Assembly: GCA_963169815.1 (NCBI GenBank)
Contig: CAUJDC010000039.1
Location: 1-48,549, forward strand
Source: Patescibacteria group bacterium
GTDB lineage: Bacteria > Patescibacteriota > Gracilibacteria > UBA1369
DNA length: 48,549 nt
Direction of reading: 5' to 3'
Of this stretch, positions 17,602-25,994 are shown piece after piece. Under the pieces are notes generated by a model that was not told the DNA's origin, ran no database searches, and saw only the letters and a program-made list of their open reading frames with translations. Position numbers and translations under genes: made by a program. How positions within the stretch are numbered: position 1 is the stretch's first letter; each line of letters begins with the position of its first letter.

Positions 17602-18915
17602 TTAGCGAAGTTCTGGCATTGGAAGATTGAGGGAAGCACACATGATGTTGTTGATACGGCGCTTAGTTGTTTTGTAGACATAACCTGTACCTTTTTTGCT
17701 GATCTTGATGCCTGCTAGTGACCATGGGCTTAAAACTTCGCCACTTTCCTTTACCTGGAAAGCCTTAACTGCGTTGAAAGATTTGAGATCATATTTACCA
17801 GTTACTTCGAGACCTGCGTTCATATATTGGTTAAGGAATCGCTGTAATTTCTTTACATCCTCAACATTATTTTTACGACCGTATTTGATGTAAGAATTGA
17901 GATAAGGAGTACAAGCAGCTGGCTGTTCCTGAACAACTGGTTTTGGAGCTTCTGGCTTGTCGATTGTTTCACCGAGCACTTCTCCTGCTGCTGGCGTAGT
18001 TACTACTGGAGGATTTGGTGCAGTTGGGGATGGAGTAGTAGGAGCTGGACTTCCACCACAAGCTGAGCCAGAACAAGATGGTGCACCGAAACTTGCACTA
18101 CCACCACTTCCGCCACCTCCACCTGACTTGTCATCAAAAGTAATTACACAAGTGCGATATTCAGCCAAACCAATTGTGCCTGAGCAGTTTTCGCCGATTA
18201 GAGTTGAGTAATTGGAAAGACCTGAAGAAGTTACTGAATAACTTCCAGCATCAAGCGTAATTGCATAACCTTTCCCTGACACACCATTGAAATTGGCATC
18301 AGATGGGTCAGTTGCTGTGACGTGAATTGGGAAACTTGACGCCGAAGAACTGCCACCGTTGTCATTAATCACCTCAACAACAACATTCAGATTGGCCGCG
18401 ATATCGTTGTTAGTAATAGTACAAATCTTAGAAGATTCACCGTCCATCGTCACCTGCCCTTCAGCATTACAATCACCACTGAAAGTTGTGCTGTATTTAG
18501 CTTCTTCACTTTCGCTTGGGTAGCTTTCAGAGACGCTGTATGTGCCGGCAGAGAATTCATTAGCTTCGCCTGAATAAACTTGAGATTCACCTACATAATA
18601 GTTGAAATCAGTTACTTCAGCTGTACCACCATTATCCTGAATCAATTCTTTGATCACTGTAAGAGTTGGACCTTCTGAAGTCGGAACACATGTTTCAGTT
18701 ACTTCACATGGAATCTCTGGGATTGGAGGAAGACATTCCGGTGCGGTTGGATTCATTTCACATGGTGAAATGGGAGGTACTGGAGGAAATTCTGTACATT
18801 CTGGCAACTCTGGATTCATCTCACATGGAGTTGCTTCTTGGGCAGACACAGCCAAACTTGGAATTAGCAAAAAAGCCAATAAGAAGCTGGCCGTAATTTT
18901 CTTGATTAAATTCAT
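17602..18915 (-). CDS. Secreted Cys/Pro-repeat surface protein with C-terminal peptidoglycan-binding-like domain
   Basis: Signal peptide; repeats 'CEMNPELPECTEFPPVPP/ISPCEMNPTAPECLPP'; 'VEDVKKLQRFLNQYMNAGLEVTGKYDLKSFNAVKAFQ' PG-binding-like segment. Confidence 0.75.
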   Translation of the reverse strand: MNLIKKITASFLLAFLLIPSLAVSAQEATPCEMNPELPECTEFPPVPPISPCEMNPTAPECLPPIPEIPCEVTETCVPTSEGPTLTVIKELIQDNGGTAEVTDFNYYVGESQVYSGEANEFSAGTYSVSESYPSESEEAKYSTTFSGDCNAEGQVTMDGESSKICTITNNDIAANLNVVVEVINDNGGSSSASSFPIHVTATDPSDANFNGVSGKGYAITLDAGSYSVTSSGLSNYSTLIGENCSGTIGLAEYRTCVITFDDKSGGGGGSGGSASFGAPSCSGSACGGSPAPTTPSPTAPNPPVVTTPAAGEVLGETIDKPEAPKPVVQEQPAACTPYLNSYIKYGRKNNVEDVKKLQRFLNQYMNAGLEVTGKYDLKSFNAVKAFQVKESGEVLSPWSLAGIKISKKGTGYVYKTTKRRINNIMCASLNLPMPELR

Positions 18916-18979
18916 TATATTTTTTAATTATTATTGCCAAAACAACTTATCATTTTTCTGCTAAATTACAAGTCAGCAT

Positions 18980-19020
18980 CAAAAAAGCAAACCTCCAACT
19001 GGTCAGAATTGGAGGTTTGC
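18980..19020 (-). terminator. Rho-independent terminator for the 19051-19731 gene
   Basis: GCAAACCTCCAA...TTGGAGGTTTGC 12-bp stem; on the minus strand followed by TTTTTTGATG. Confidence 0.85.
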
Positions 19021-19050
19021 GGGGGATCGTAACTCTTTTAAAGATGTTAC

Positions 19051-19731
19051 TTAAGAATTTGGAGCTGAATCGTCCTCAGCAGGGTCGCCTTCGTGATGGG
19101 CAGGCAGAGTTATACCGTTAGCTTTGAGAATTTGGTCTACTTTGGCACGATCTCCAGCTTTCATAGCGGCCTTCAGTTCAGTTTTGGCAGTAGCCGGGAG
19201 CTCTTTGAAGAAAGGAGGTTCAGGCATATTAATGCCATTAGCTTCTAGTATTGAGCGCACCTTTTCCGGATCTTTTGATTCGTGAGCAGCCTTGAGTTCA
19301 GCCTTAACTGAATCAGACAACTTATCGATTTGAGCTTTTAGTTCGCCACGAAACTCTTGGCGCATTTCACGTCTCATTTCTCTTTTCATTTTTCCTGGTG
19401 TAGGGAGGCCTAATTTCTGGCCAAGCTCTTTAGCTTTGGCGAAATCTTTTGCTTCTAGGGCGGCTTCTATCTCTTTTAATGTCGGGAAATTTTCAGCAGT
19501 GATTTTTTCTAGAACTTTGTCGTGACCCTGTGCTTTTTCATAAGCAGCCCAGGCATTGTAATCGCCTGCTTTGACTAATTTGGTCTCTTCGGCCCGGACC
19601 GTGGGATCAAATCGCAAATAATTTTTTTTAGTTTTGGTAGTGTCAGTGCTTTGCGCACCAACTACTGCCGCACCAACGGATATTGCTACTAAAGCGCCAG
19701 ATAGAATTTTAGTGGGAAGACTTAATTTCAT
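19051..19731 (-). CDS. Secreted hypothetical protein with helical repeats
   Basis: Signal peptide; repeats 'LKAAHESKDPEKVRSILEANGINMP' and 'LKAAMKAGDRAKVDQILKANGITLP'. Confidence 0.65.
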   Translation of the reverse strand: MKLSLPTKILSGALVAISVGAAVVGAQSTDTTKTKKNYLRFDPTVRAEETKLVKAGDYNAWAAYEKAQGHDKVLEKITAENFPTLKEIEAALEAKDFAKAKELGQKLGLPTPGKMKREMRREMRQEFRGELKAQIDKLSDSVKAELKAAHESKDPEKVRSILEANGINMPEPPFFKELPATAKTELKAAMKAGDRAKVDQILKANGITLPAHHEGDPAEDDSAPNS

Positions 19732-19819
19732 ATTTTAATTTTAAGGATAAATTTGAAGAAGTTACCATGGTTGCTTCACATGGTTGATACAAAGATAGAC
19801 AAAACTTTATTACAAAAAA

Positions 19820-20440
19820 TTATTTTCTTTCTTTAAAGTGCATCAGAATGAGAAAGCTCAGAATTGCAGCGAAGAAACACCAGACTGAAAAGAGTCCCTG
19901 AAAATAGAAAACAAAACTAACCAAATAAGCTATACCCAAGGAAAGCCCAAAAAAATTGAGCCAGCGGCTTGAACTAAGTAGCGGCGGCAAAACAGTAGCA
20001 AAAAGATAGAGCGCCATTACATAATGCTCGCCGAATACATTATAGTAGTACTCAATGTGATTGCAGCAATTGCTGTCGAAGTGCAGCGGATTGGTAATCA
20101 GGAAAAAAGTTAAATATACTGAAACCAATAAGCCCAGTGGAATTAAGTAAAGAATTTGTCGACGCGACCTTTCGGAGGTCTCTTGCATGTAGAAGGCGTA
20201 CGGAACAACCGCAGGCCAAAGTAAAAAAGCAATGATGACAAAGGCATAGGCAAAATAAACTTGCCAATTCGTCCCATTTCCCAGCCAAACAAAACCTTCA
20301 ATGAGTTGTTGCGCAGAAAAAATAAAAGGTATGATCGCCAGAGGTAAATCAGTACTGTAAAGAAGCTTAGGCCTATTGGTAAGACCAAGGCCTGCCAGGG
20401 TTCCACCCGCTATAAAACTGGCTGGTGCAGAAAAACACAT
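19820..20440 (-). CDS. Multi-pass membrane protein, DUF6629-like
   Basis: 'MCFSAPASFIAGGTLAGLGL...AIIPFIFSAQQLIEGFVWL' pattern. Confidence 0.65.
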   Translation of the reverse strand: MCFSAPASFIAGGTLAGLGLTNRPKLLYSTDLPLAIIPFIFSAQQLIEGFVWLGNGTNWQVYFAYAFVIIAFLLWPAVVPYAFYMQETSERSRRQILYLIPLGLLVSVYLTFFLITNPLHFDSNCCNHIEYYYNVFGEHYVMALYLFATVLPPLLSSSRWLNFFGLSLGIAYLVSFVFYFQGLFSVWCFFAAILSFLILMHFKERK

Positions 20441-20549
20441 AAGTTTATTTATTTTTCATGTTAACTTTAGCACAAAAAGACCAGATCTTTCCAATTTGAG
20501 TTTGAAAAAATTGATCAATTCAATTAGATTCTTAGCGTTTATTAAATAG

Positions 20550-20636
20550 GCTCGGGTGGCGAAACTGGCAGACGCGCTACGTTCAGGTCGTAGTGATCGC
20601 AAGATCATGGAGGTTCAAGTCCTCTCCCGAGCACCA
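20550..20636 (+). tRNA. tRNA-Leu (anticodon CAG), CCA encoded
   Basis: GCTCGGG...CCCGAGC acceptor stem, CTACG-TTCAGGT-CGTAG anticodon arm, long variable arm TGATCGCAAGATCA, GAGGTTCAAGTCCTC T arm, terminal ACCA. Confidence 0.97.
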
Positions 20637-20724
20637 AAAAAACTAAAGTCGTTTTAATGCTCTCCAGTGCGTCTCTCTATTCGATCATCCTCTGCTGCTC
20701 TTCTATTTAGATTATTTGGATCTA

Positions 20725-22095
20725 TCATCTATTTATTATGTTGATGTTGCTATCCCTTGTCTTAAGAGTTTTAGGGTCAGTTTGAGTGACTAAAATAGCC
20801 AATGTATTTTCTTTGATTCGGTCATTAATTTCCTTATCCGAAGCTATAAGCTCACGGAGTTTATCAAAAACAGCGGCAATTTTATAATTACGTGCTGGGA
20901 CGTCCAGGTGAAGCATGGCTGGCTTGTCGGGATGATGTTTGAGATAATTCTTATCGACAATACCTAGCAGTAGCTTAAGATGGTCCAAAATCAATTCTGG
21001 ACTGTCGGTCCAGGAAATCTCAAGGGCACTGCGGCCTTTTAGAGTATGAGCGAAGTGTGTTTGACTAACTCTGACTATTTGTTCATCGTGCTCCTCAACA
21101 TCAATATTTAAGTGATTTTTTTGGTAATTTTGGGTTACTCCGGATTGATCAACTTTTGGTGGATTGAATTTGGCAGCCTGATCAAACATTTTCTGATGTT
21201 TGGAACGATACTCTTGCGTAACTCTAGTTTGATCCAAAAAACTTCCACTGTAAACATTCCCACCCTCAACCGTATCATGGCCAGTTCGATAAATACGGAA
21301 GTCTCCAGCTTTGTACTCTTTGGGATATTTTTCTTTAAGCCAGGAATCGAGTAAAAACACATTTTTAATTGTTTCTGCCTGGGCTTGGTTAAAATCGCTA
21401 CAATGAGCGCCGCAGCCATGATGAGGAAATTCTTTACCATGGAAATGCGCCTGGAATTCGAAGTCTAACTTCGCTAGTACTGGTTGGGTAGTTTTGCGTT
21501 TGAGAAACTCTTTTATTTTTTGACCAAATATCATATCCAATCTCTCATAGGCTTTTTTCTTGAGTTCAAGGTCAGAAAGCAACTTATGTGCTAATTGATC
21601 TTGGTCAAGCCCAGACTCAATTTCAGGGACGATAATTAGCCCAACATACGGCAACCACTCAATGGCATAGCGACCAGTCAACTGCTCTCTCTTCATAAAA
21701 AGTGTTGGTGCATTACGACCATCGGCGCATTCTACCAATATTCGACTTTGTTTTTTACTTGGCAATTCAGGATCATCAGGATAAAATTCCAGCGGCGATC
21801 TGTTATAAATCTGCTTTTCTCTAGCCCAAACTTGATTCACCTCCTGATCATGCTTAGCAAATTCCTGAGATGACTCAAACCCTTCTTTTGGCTGATCATT
21901 TTCCATATCAATATAAAGTCCTAATTGGTTTCTGGCTTCAATAACTATAGGAACTACCAGTTTTTGAGTAGCAGGCTTGACCCTTTCTAGATGCAAATCT
22001 CTAGCGATATGTTTTAGTTTTAATAGACCTACTTTGTGCTTAGGCTGAACTGGCTCTTGTTCTGGCAATGATTCTGCATGTGCTAAATTAGACAT
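20725..22095 (-). CDS. Large hypothetical protein with beta-carbonic-anhydrase-like motifs
   Basis: 456 aa; 'ILVECADGRNAP' (CxDxR) and 'EFPHHGCGAHCSDF' (HxxCG-like). Confidence 0.55.
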   Translation of the reverse strand: MSNLAHAESLPEQEPVQPKHKVGLLKLKHIARDLHLERVKPATQKLVVPIVIEARNQLGLYIDMENDQPKEGFESSQEFAKHDQEVNQVWAREKQIYNRSPLEFYPDDPELPSKKQSRILVECADGRNAPTLFMKREQLTGRYAIEWLPYVGLIIVPEIESGLDQDQLAHKLLSDLELKKKAYERLDMIFGQKIKEFLKRKTTQPVLAKLDFEFQAHFHGKEFPHHGCGAHCSDFNQAQAETIKNVFLLDSWLKEKYPKEYKAGDFRIYRTGHDTVEGGNVYSGSFLDQTRVTQEYRSKHQKMFDQAAKFNPPKVDQSGVTQNYQKNHLNIDVEEHDEQIVRVSQTHFAHTLKGRSALEISWTDSPELILDHLKLLLGIVDKNYLKHHPDKPAMLHLDVPARNYKIAAVFDKLRELIASDKEINDRIKENTLAILVTQTDPKTLKTRDSNINIINR

Positions 22096-22217
22096 ATTTT
22101 TCTAATAAATATCTAATTATTGTAACACTTTTGCTGTCTTTTTGATATCCATAATTAGATGAAGCGATGCTTGATTTATCAAAAAGTTAGCTGCGAGAAA
22201 TCAGAGTTTGCTAAGAC

Positions 22218-23531
22218 CTAAGGAGTAGTTTCAGTAGTACTGCTAGTTGTCGTGTCTGCTGTGCCATAGGTAGTTGTTTCTAAACCTTCAATATTTGTTG
22301 TTAAAGAAGCAATCATCACTTGAAGAGTTGCTTCATCTACAGCCGCTCCTGTTAAGCGATAAACACGGCTGGAATTATTGATTTTGGCTGAGAATTGGAG
22401 ACGTCCATCCTCGAGAGTCACCTTCTTAAACATAAAGCCACTGTATTCTTGATTAGCTGCAAAGTCTTTGTCGTCAGGAAGCAATTCCAAAACGACCTGT
22501 GCGACATTTTCTGACAAATCCTTTGGACCGAAACCATAAGTGCGGATAGCGGTTTTATCAGTGCTATCAATGTTGCTATAGAACCAGTTACGAGGATATT
22601 GAATGGCAAATTTATAACTTGTACTTACATATATTCCAAAGTCTTTTGCAATTTCTGGAGCTGGACTTGAAGTATCATCAGTGGCTGGGGTTGTAGGTTT
22701 AACTTGTTTGAGGAAATTCCCATAACGACGAATAATTTCAGCTGCTCGGCCACGAGTCAAAGGTTCAGCAGGTCTAATATTATTGCTAGTGTCCGCATCT
22801 ACCAAGCCGTTAATTTTAGCGAAGTTTACATATTTAGAATACCATTCCCCTGGTCTAACATCACCGTAAGGGATTTGAGAAAGATTGGTTTTGGATAAAT
22901 CTGCCTTTTGAGCAATTTCCAACATCTTGAGGAATTCAACTAAATTTACTGATTGAGCAGGCTTGAAGCTGCCATCAGGATATCCTCCGACGATTTCCAG
23001 GAAAACGGCGCGATTGAGATAGCTAGTGTACCAAGTGCTTTTCTCAATATCAGTGAAGCTGGCAGGTGCGACACCAGTATTTAAATCAATTGAAGCCAAT
23101 TCGAAAATTAGTTTCAGGGCTTCCACACGGTTTAGTGGTTGATCTGGGCGGAAAGTATTATCTGGATAGCCCTTTAAGAGCCCCTGATAACGCAGCAGGA
23201 TGATAGCGTTATAATAGGGATGATCGACAGACACATCAGAGAAATCTTCAAAAGCTTTTTCTGTTTTAGTCTCAGTTTTGAGTGTTGAAGTTGCAGTAGT
23301 GCCGCTAGTAGTGGAACTTGTGTCACCGCTTTCTGCTGGTTGAGTAGAAGTTTCTGTACTGGTTGAAGTTGTAGTAGTGTCGCTAGTAGTGGAACTTGTA
23401 TCACCGTTTTCTGCTGGTTGTGTAGAAGTTTCTGTACTACCAGTAACTGGAGGCAATTCATCATAAGCAGCTAGAGCTGTTTGGGTGAGCAAAGCTGTGA
23501 TGAATAAAATAGAAATTATTTTTTTAGACAT
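22218..23531 (-). CDS. SLH-domain surface protein with Ser/Thr-rich repeat linker
   Basis: Signal peptide, two 26-aa Thr/Ser-rich repeats, three SLH motifs ('FSDVSVDHPYYNAIILLRYQGLLKGYPDNTFRPDQPLNRVEAL' etc.). Confidence 0.88.
   Translation of the reverse strand: MSKKIISILFITALLTQTALAAYDELPPVTGSTETSTQPAENGDTSSTTSDTTTTSTSTETSTQPAESGDTSSTTSGTTATSTLKTETKTEKAFEDFSDVSVDHPYYNAIILLRYQGLLKGYPDNTFRPDQPLNRVEALKLIFELASIDLNTGVAPASFTDIEKSTWYTSYLNRAVFLEIVGGYPDGSFKPAQSVNLVEFLKMLEIAQKADLSKTNLSQIPYGDVRPGEWYSKYVNFAKINGLVDADTSNNIRPAEPLTRGRAAEIIRRYGNFLKQVKPTTPATDDTSSPAPEIAKDFGIYVSTSYKFAIQYPRNWFYSNIDSTDKTAIRTYGFGPKDLSENVAQVVLELLPDDKDFAANQEYSGFMFKKVTLEDGRLQFSAKINNSSRVYRLTGAAVDEATLQVMIASLTTNIEGLETTTYGTADTTTSSTTETTP
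23293..23438. repeat. Two near-identical coding direct repeats, 78-bp period
   Basis: 23293-23360 and 23371-23438 share GxAGTAGTGxCGCTAGTAGTGGAACTTGTxTCACCGxTTTCTGCTGGTTGxGTAGAAGTTTCTGTACT. Confidence 0.9.
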
Positions 23532-23546
23532 ATTTGTTTTAATTTT

Positions 23547-23580
23547 AAATGGTCGAGTTCGTTGGAGAACTCGACCATTT
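23547..23580 (-). promoter_or_regulatory. Perfect 14-bp inverted repeat between doxX-like and SLH genes (terminator or leader hairpin)
   Basis: AAATGGTCGAGTTC-GTTGGA-GAACTCGACCATTT, ending 15 nt upstream of the SLH ATG. Confidence 0.75.
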
Positions 23581-23613
23581 GATAGTGAGCTCTCCTGCTC
23601 GTATTAGTTAAAT

Positions 23614-24021
23614 TTATTTTTTCTTACCAATCATGGCATCTACGGAATATTGGCCGGCACCTGATGCGCAAAGAGTTAAGAGTGATGTGAAGATCAACAT
23701 TACGTATTGAGTCATTTGGTTCGCTAAGCCGTCCTTGATGTGTACAGTCAAGAAAGCAACCACCATGATGAACATCAAAGGTAAAGTTGAAATGCAAGTG
23801 AATGCGCCAAGTACGACTAGGATACCAAAAATAAATTCAGAAAAAGATAATACCCAAGCCAGTACTACTGGTAGAGGGAAGTTCATACCAGTGAGCATTC
23901 CTTGCACCATTGCTGGGTTCTGCAATTTCATCCAGCCAGTATAAACAAAGATTCCGCCCACAACCAATCTGAGTAAAAGTTTGCTGAAACCTTTTAGTTT
24001 TTCACATTTTGCCATCATCAT
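23614..24021 (-). CDS. DoxX family membrane protein
   Basis: 'LLLRLVVGGIFVYTGWMKLQNP', four hydrophobic segments. Confidence 0.88.
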   Translation of the reverse strand: MMMAKCEKLKGFSKLLLRLVVGGIFVYTGWMKLQNPAMVQGMLTGMNFPLPVVLAWVLSFSEFIFGILVVLGAFTCISTLPLMFIMVVAFLTVHIKDGLANQMTQYVMLIFTSLLTLCASGAGQYSVDAMIGKKK

Positions 24022-24067
24022 ACTGTTTTTTTGTTAAATTTTATTTTGTCCCATAATGGGAGTTTGA

Positions 24068-25885
24068 CTACAACAAATTTAAGCACCTTTCGAGATTTTT
24101 CGCAACTGCTCTGTAAATATCTGGCTTGGTGAAATCGAGTCCACTTTTCTTTAATTGAATTAGAGGAAAATCATTGCCGCCGGATTTAAGCAGACCTAAA
24201 TAGTTTTCAGCAGCTTTGACGCCATTTTTTGGATGCAGGATTTGATCGGAAAAGAAGTAGGCGGCAGCTATGCCTGTAGCATAAACGTAAACGTAGAAGT
24301 TGTAATAGAAGTGCGGGATGCGTGCCCACTCGTATTGAATGTAATTGTCATCTGCAACTGCTGGACCGTGATAGAGTTTATTAAGGCGAGCGTATTCCTG
24401 ATTGAAGAATTGAACTGTGAGTGGCTCCCCTTTTTCTACTTCGCTATGAATCAAAAGTTCAAATTCAGCAAACATAGTCTGGCGGAAATAGGTTGCACGG
24501 ATAGCATCGATTTCATAAGCTAAAACTGATTTTAATTTAACTGAGTCTTTGACGTATTTTTTGAGGAGGTAGGCGGTTAGTAGACGTTCATTTACAGTGG
24601 AGGCAATTTCAGCAGTGAAAAGTGTGTAATCTGCCAAATTGTATGGTTGAGTTTTGCGAGCCAGATAAGAGTGCATAGAATGTCCACCTTCATGAATCAA
24701 AGTGTAAACGTCATTGAGAGTGCCGTTGAAGTTCATCAGGATATAAGGATCTGAATCGTAACAACCTCCAGAGAACGCGCCGCCACGCTTACCTTTATTT
24801 TCATATTTATCTACCCAGCCATTTTTCAAACCATTTTCCATGATTTTGGCGTATTCTCGACCGAGTGGAGCAACTGCAGCCACACACATTTCGACCGCCT
24901 CTTCGTAAGTGAAAGTGAGCGAAGTATCAAAAAGATTAACTCGCAGATCATACATGCTAAGCTTTTTCAATTTGAGTTTTTTCGCTCTGAAATCGAAATA
25001 CTTATGAAGAACTTTGAGGCTCTTATGAGTTTCGGCCAGCAAAGTATGATAAACTTTTGGGTCAATCATATTGCCAGAAATGGCTGCTTCGAGAGAAGAA
25101 TCATATTTCTTGGCTTTAGCATAAAAGTCATGCTGCTTGACACAGAGATTGAGAGTTTGAGCATAAGTATGAATGTGAGCTTGATAGGCTTTGTAAAAAT
25201 TTTCAAAGTTATCATGACGTACTCGACGGTCCTGTGACTCAGCGTATTTTGAGTATAATCCATAAGTAATTTCTACTTCTTTGCCTTTTTCATCTTTGAT
25301 TTTACCAAAGGTTAAATCTACATTATCCAAGGCACTGAAAATGTCTTCTGGACCTGGAAAAAGTTTGCCGACTTGAGACATAAGGTTTTCTTCTGCGTCA
25401 GAGAGTATATGTTTTTTCTTGGCCAGAATTAACTTAAGTTCACGATGATAGAGTTGGAAACGTTTTTCTTTGAGTAAATTTTTTAAGTAAGCGTCTGGTT
25501 GTTTGGAAAGTTCTGGAGATTGAAAGGAAGTAGTCTGAGAGAAATTTGTATAGAGATTTTGGGCCTTCTGAGTGAGGATTTGAGCTTGTTGATCGGACAA
25601 GTCAGTTGCTGACCAGTGACTGGCATAGACGTAAAGTTTTTCCAGTTGGCGAAGAATATCGGAACTAGTCTCAAAGTATTTGATTAATTGCGCTGGCTTG
25701 TTTAGCTTGCCTCGATATGTGGACAAACCTGGGATTTCTTTTTGCACATTAGCGAAAAGTTTATTCCAGTCGGCGACTGATTTGAACATTTTTTCTAATT
25801 TCCAGCGATGCTCGGTTGGAACAGCTGCTCTAGACTCAAAAGTTGTTTTACTCATTTTTGGCTTCTTTGTGCTTGTTTTAGGCAT
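24068..25885 (-). CDS. pepF: Oligoendopeptidase F (M3 family)
   Basis: 'YTLIHEGGHSMHSYLA' HExxH zinc motif and overall M3/PepF architecture. Confidence 0.93.
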   Translation of the reverse strand: MPKTSTKKPKMSKTTFESRAAVPTEHRWKLEKMFKSVADWNKLFANVQKEIPGLSTYRGKLNKPAQLIKYFETSSDILRQLEKLYVYASHWSATDLSDQQAQILTQKAQNLYTNFSQTTSFQSPELSKQPDAYLKNLLKEKRFQLYHRELKLILAKKKHILSDAEENLMSQVGKLFPGPEDIFSALDNVDLTFGKIKDEKGKEVEITYGLYSKYAESQDRRVRHDNFENFYKAYQAHIHTYAQTLNLCVKQHDFYAKAKKYDSSLEAAISGNMIDPKVYHTLLAETHKSLKVLHKYFDFRAKKLKLKKLSMYDLRVNLFDTSLTFTYEEAVEMCVAAVAPLGREYAKIMENGLKNGWVDKYENKGKRGGAFSGGCYDSDPYILMNFNGTLNDVYTLIHEGGHSMHSYLARKTQPYNLADYTLFTAEIASTVNERLLTAYLLKKYVKDSVKLKSVLAYEIDAIRATYFRQTMFAEFELLIHSEVEKGEPLTVQFFNQEYARLNKLYHGPAVADDNYIQYEWARIPHFYYNFYVYVYATGIAAAYFFSDQILHPKNGVKAAENYLGLLKSGGNDFPLIQLKKSGLDFTKPDIYRAVAKNLERCLNLL

Positions 25886-25994
25886 GTTGGAGAACTTGTT
25901 TTATTGGTTAATTTTTTGACATAATAAGTTCGATCAGTATTATTAGTAAAGTCGAAACGAGAAGAAGCATCTTAATAAATTCATAAAAATATAA

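Noticed and set aside
18666-18964. Overlapping plus-strand ORFs opposite the Cys-Pro repeat region
   Set aside because: Composition reflects the reverse complement of the repetitive secreted protein gene.
20550-20636. tRNA-Leu as an integration site for the island
   Set aside because: No duplicated tRNA 3' end was seen near the island borders and the tRNA is ~6 kb away from the operon.
23293-23438. CRISPR-like array
   Set aside because: Only two copies, in-frame coding repeats with a 78-bp period and no variable spacers.
23174-23464. 96-aa ORF across the Thr/Ser repeat ('LLLNQQKAVTQVPLLAALLQLQ')
   Set aside because: Alternate frame of a low-complexity repeat within the SLH protein.
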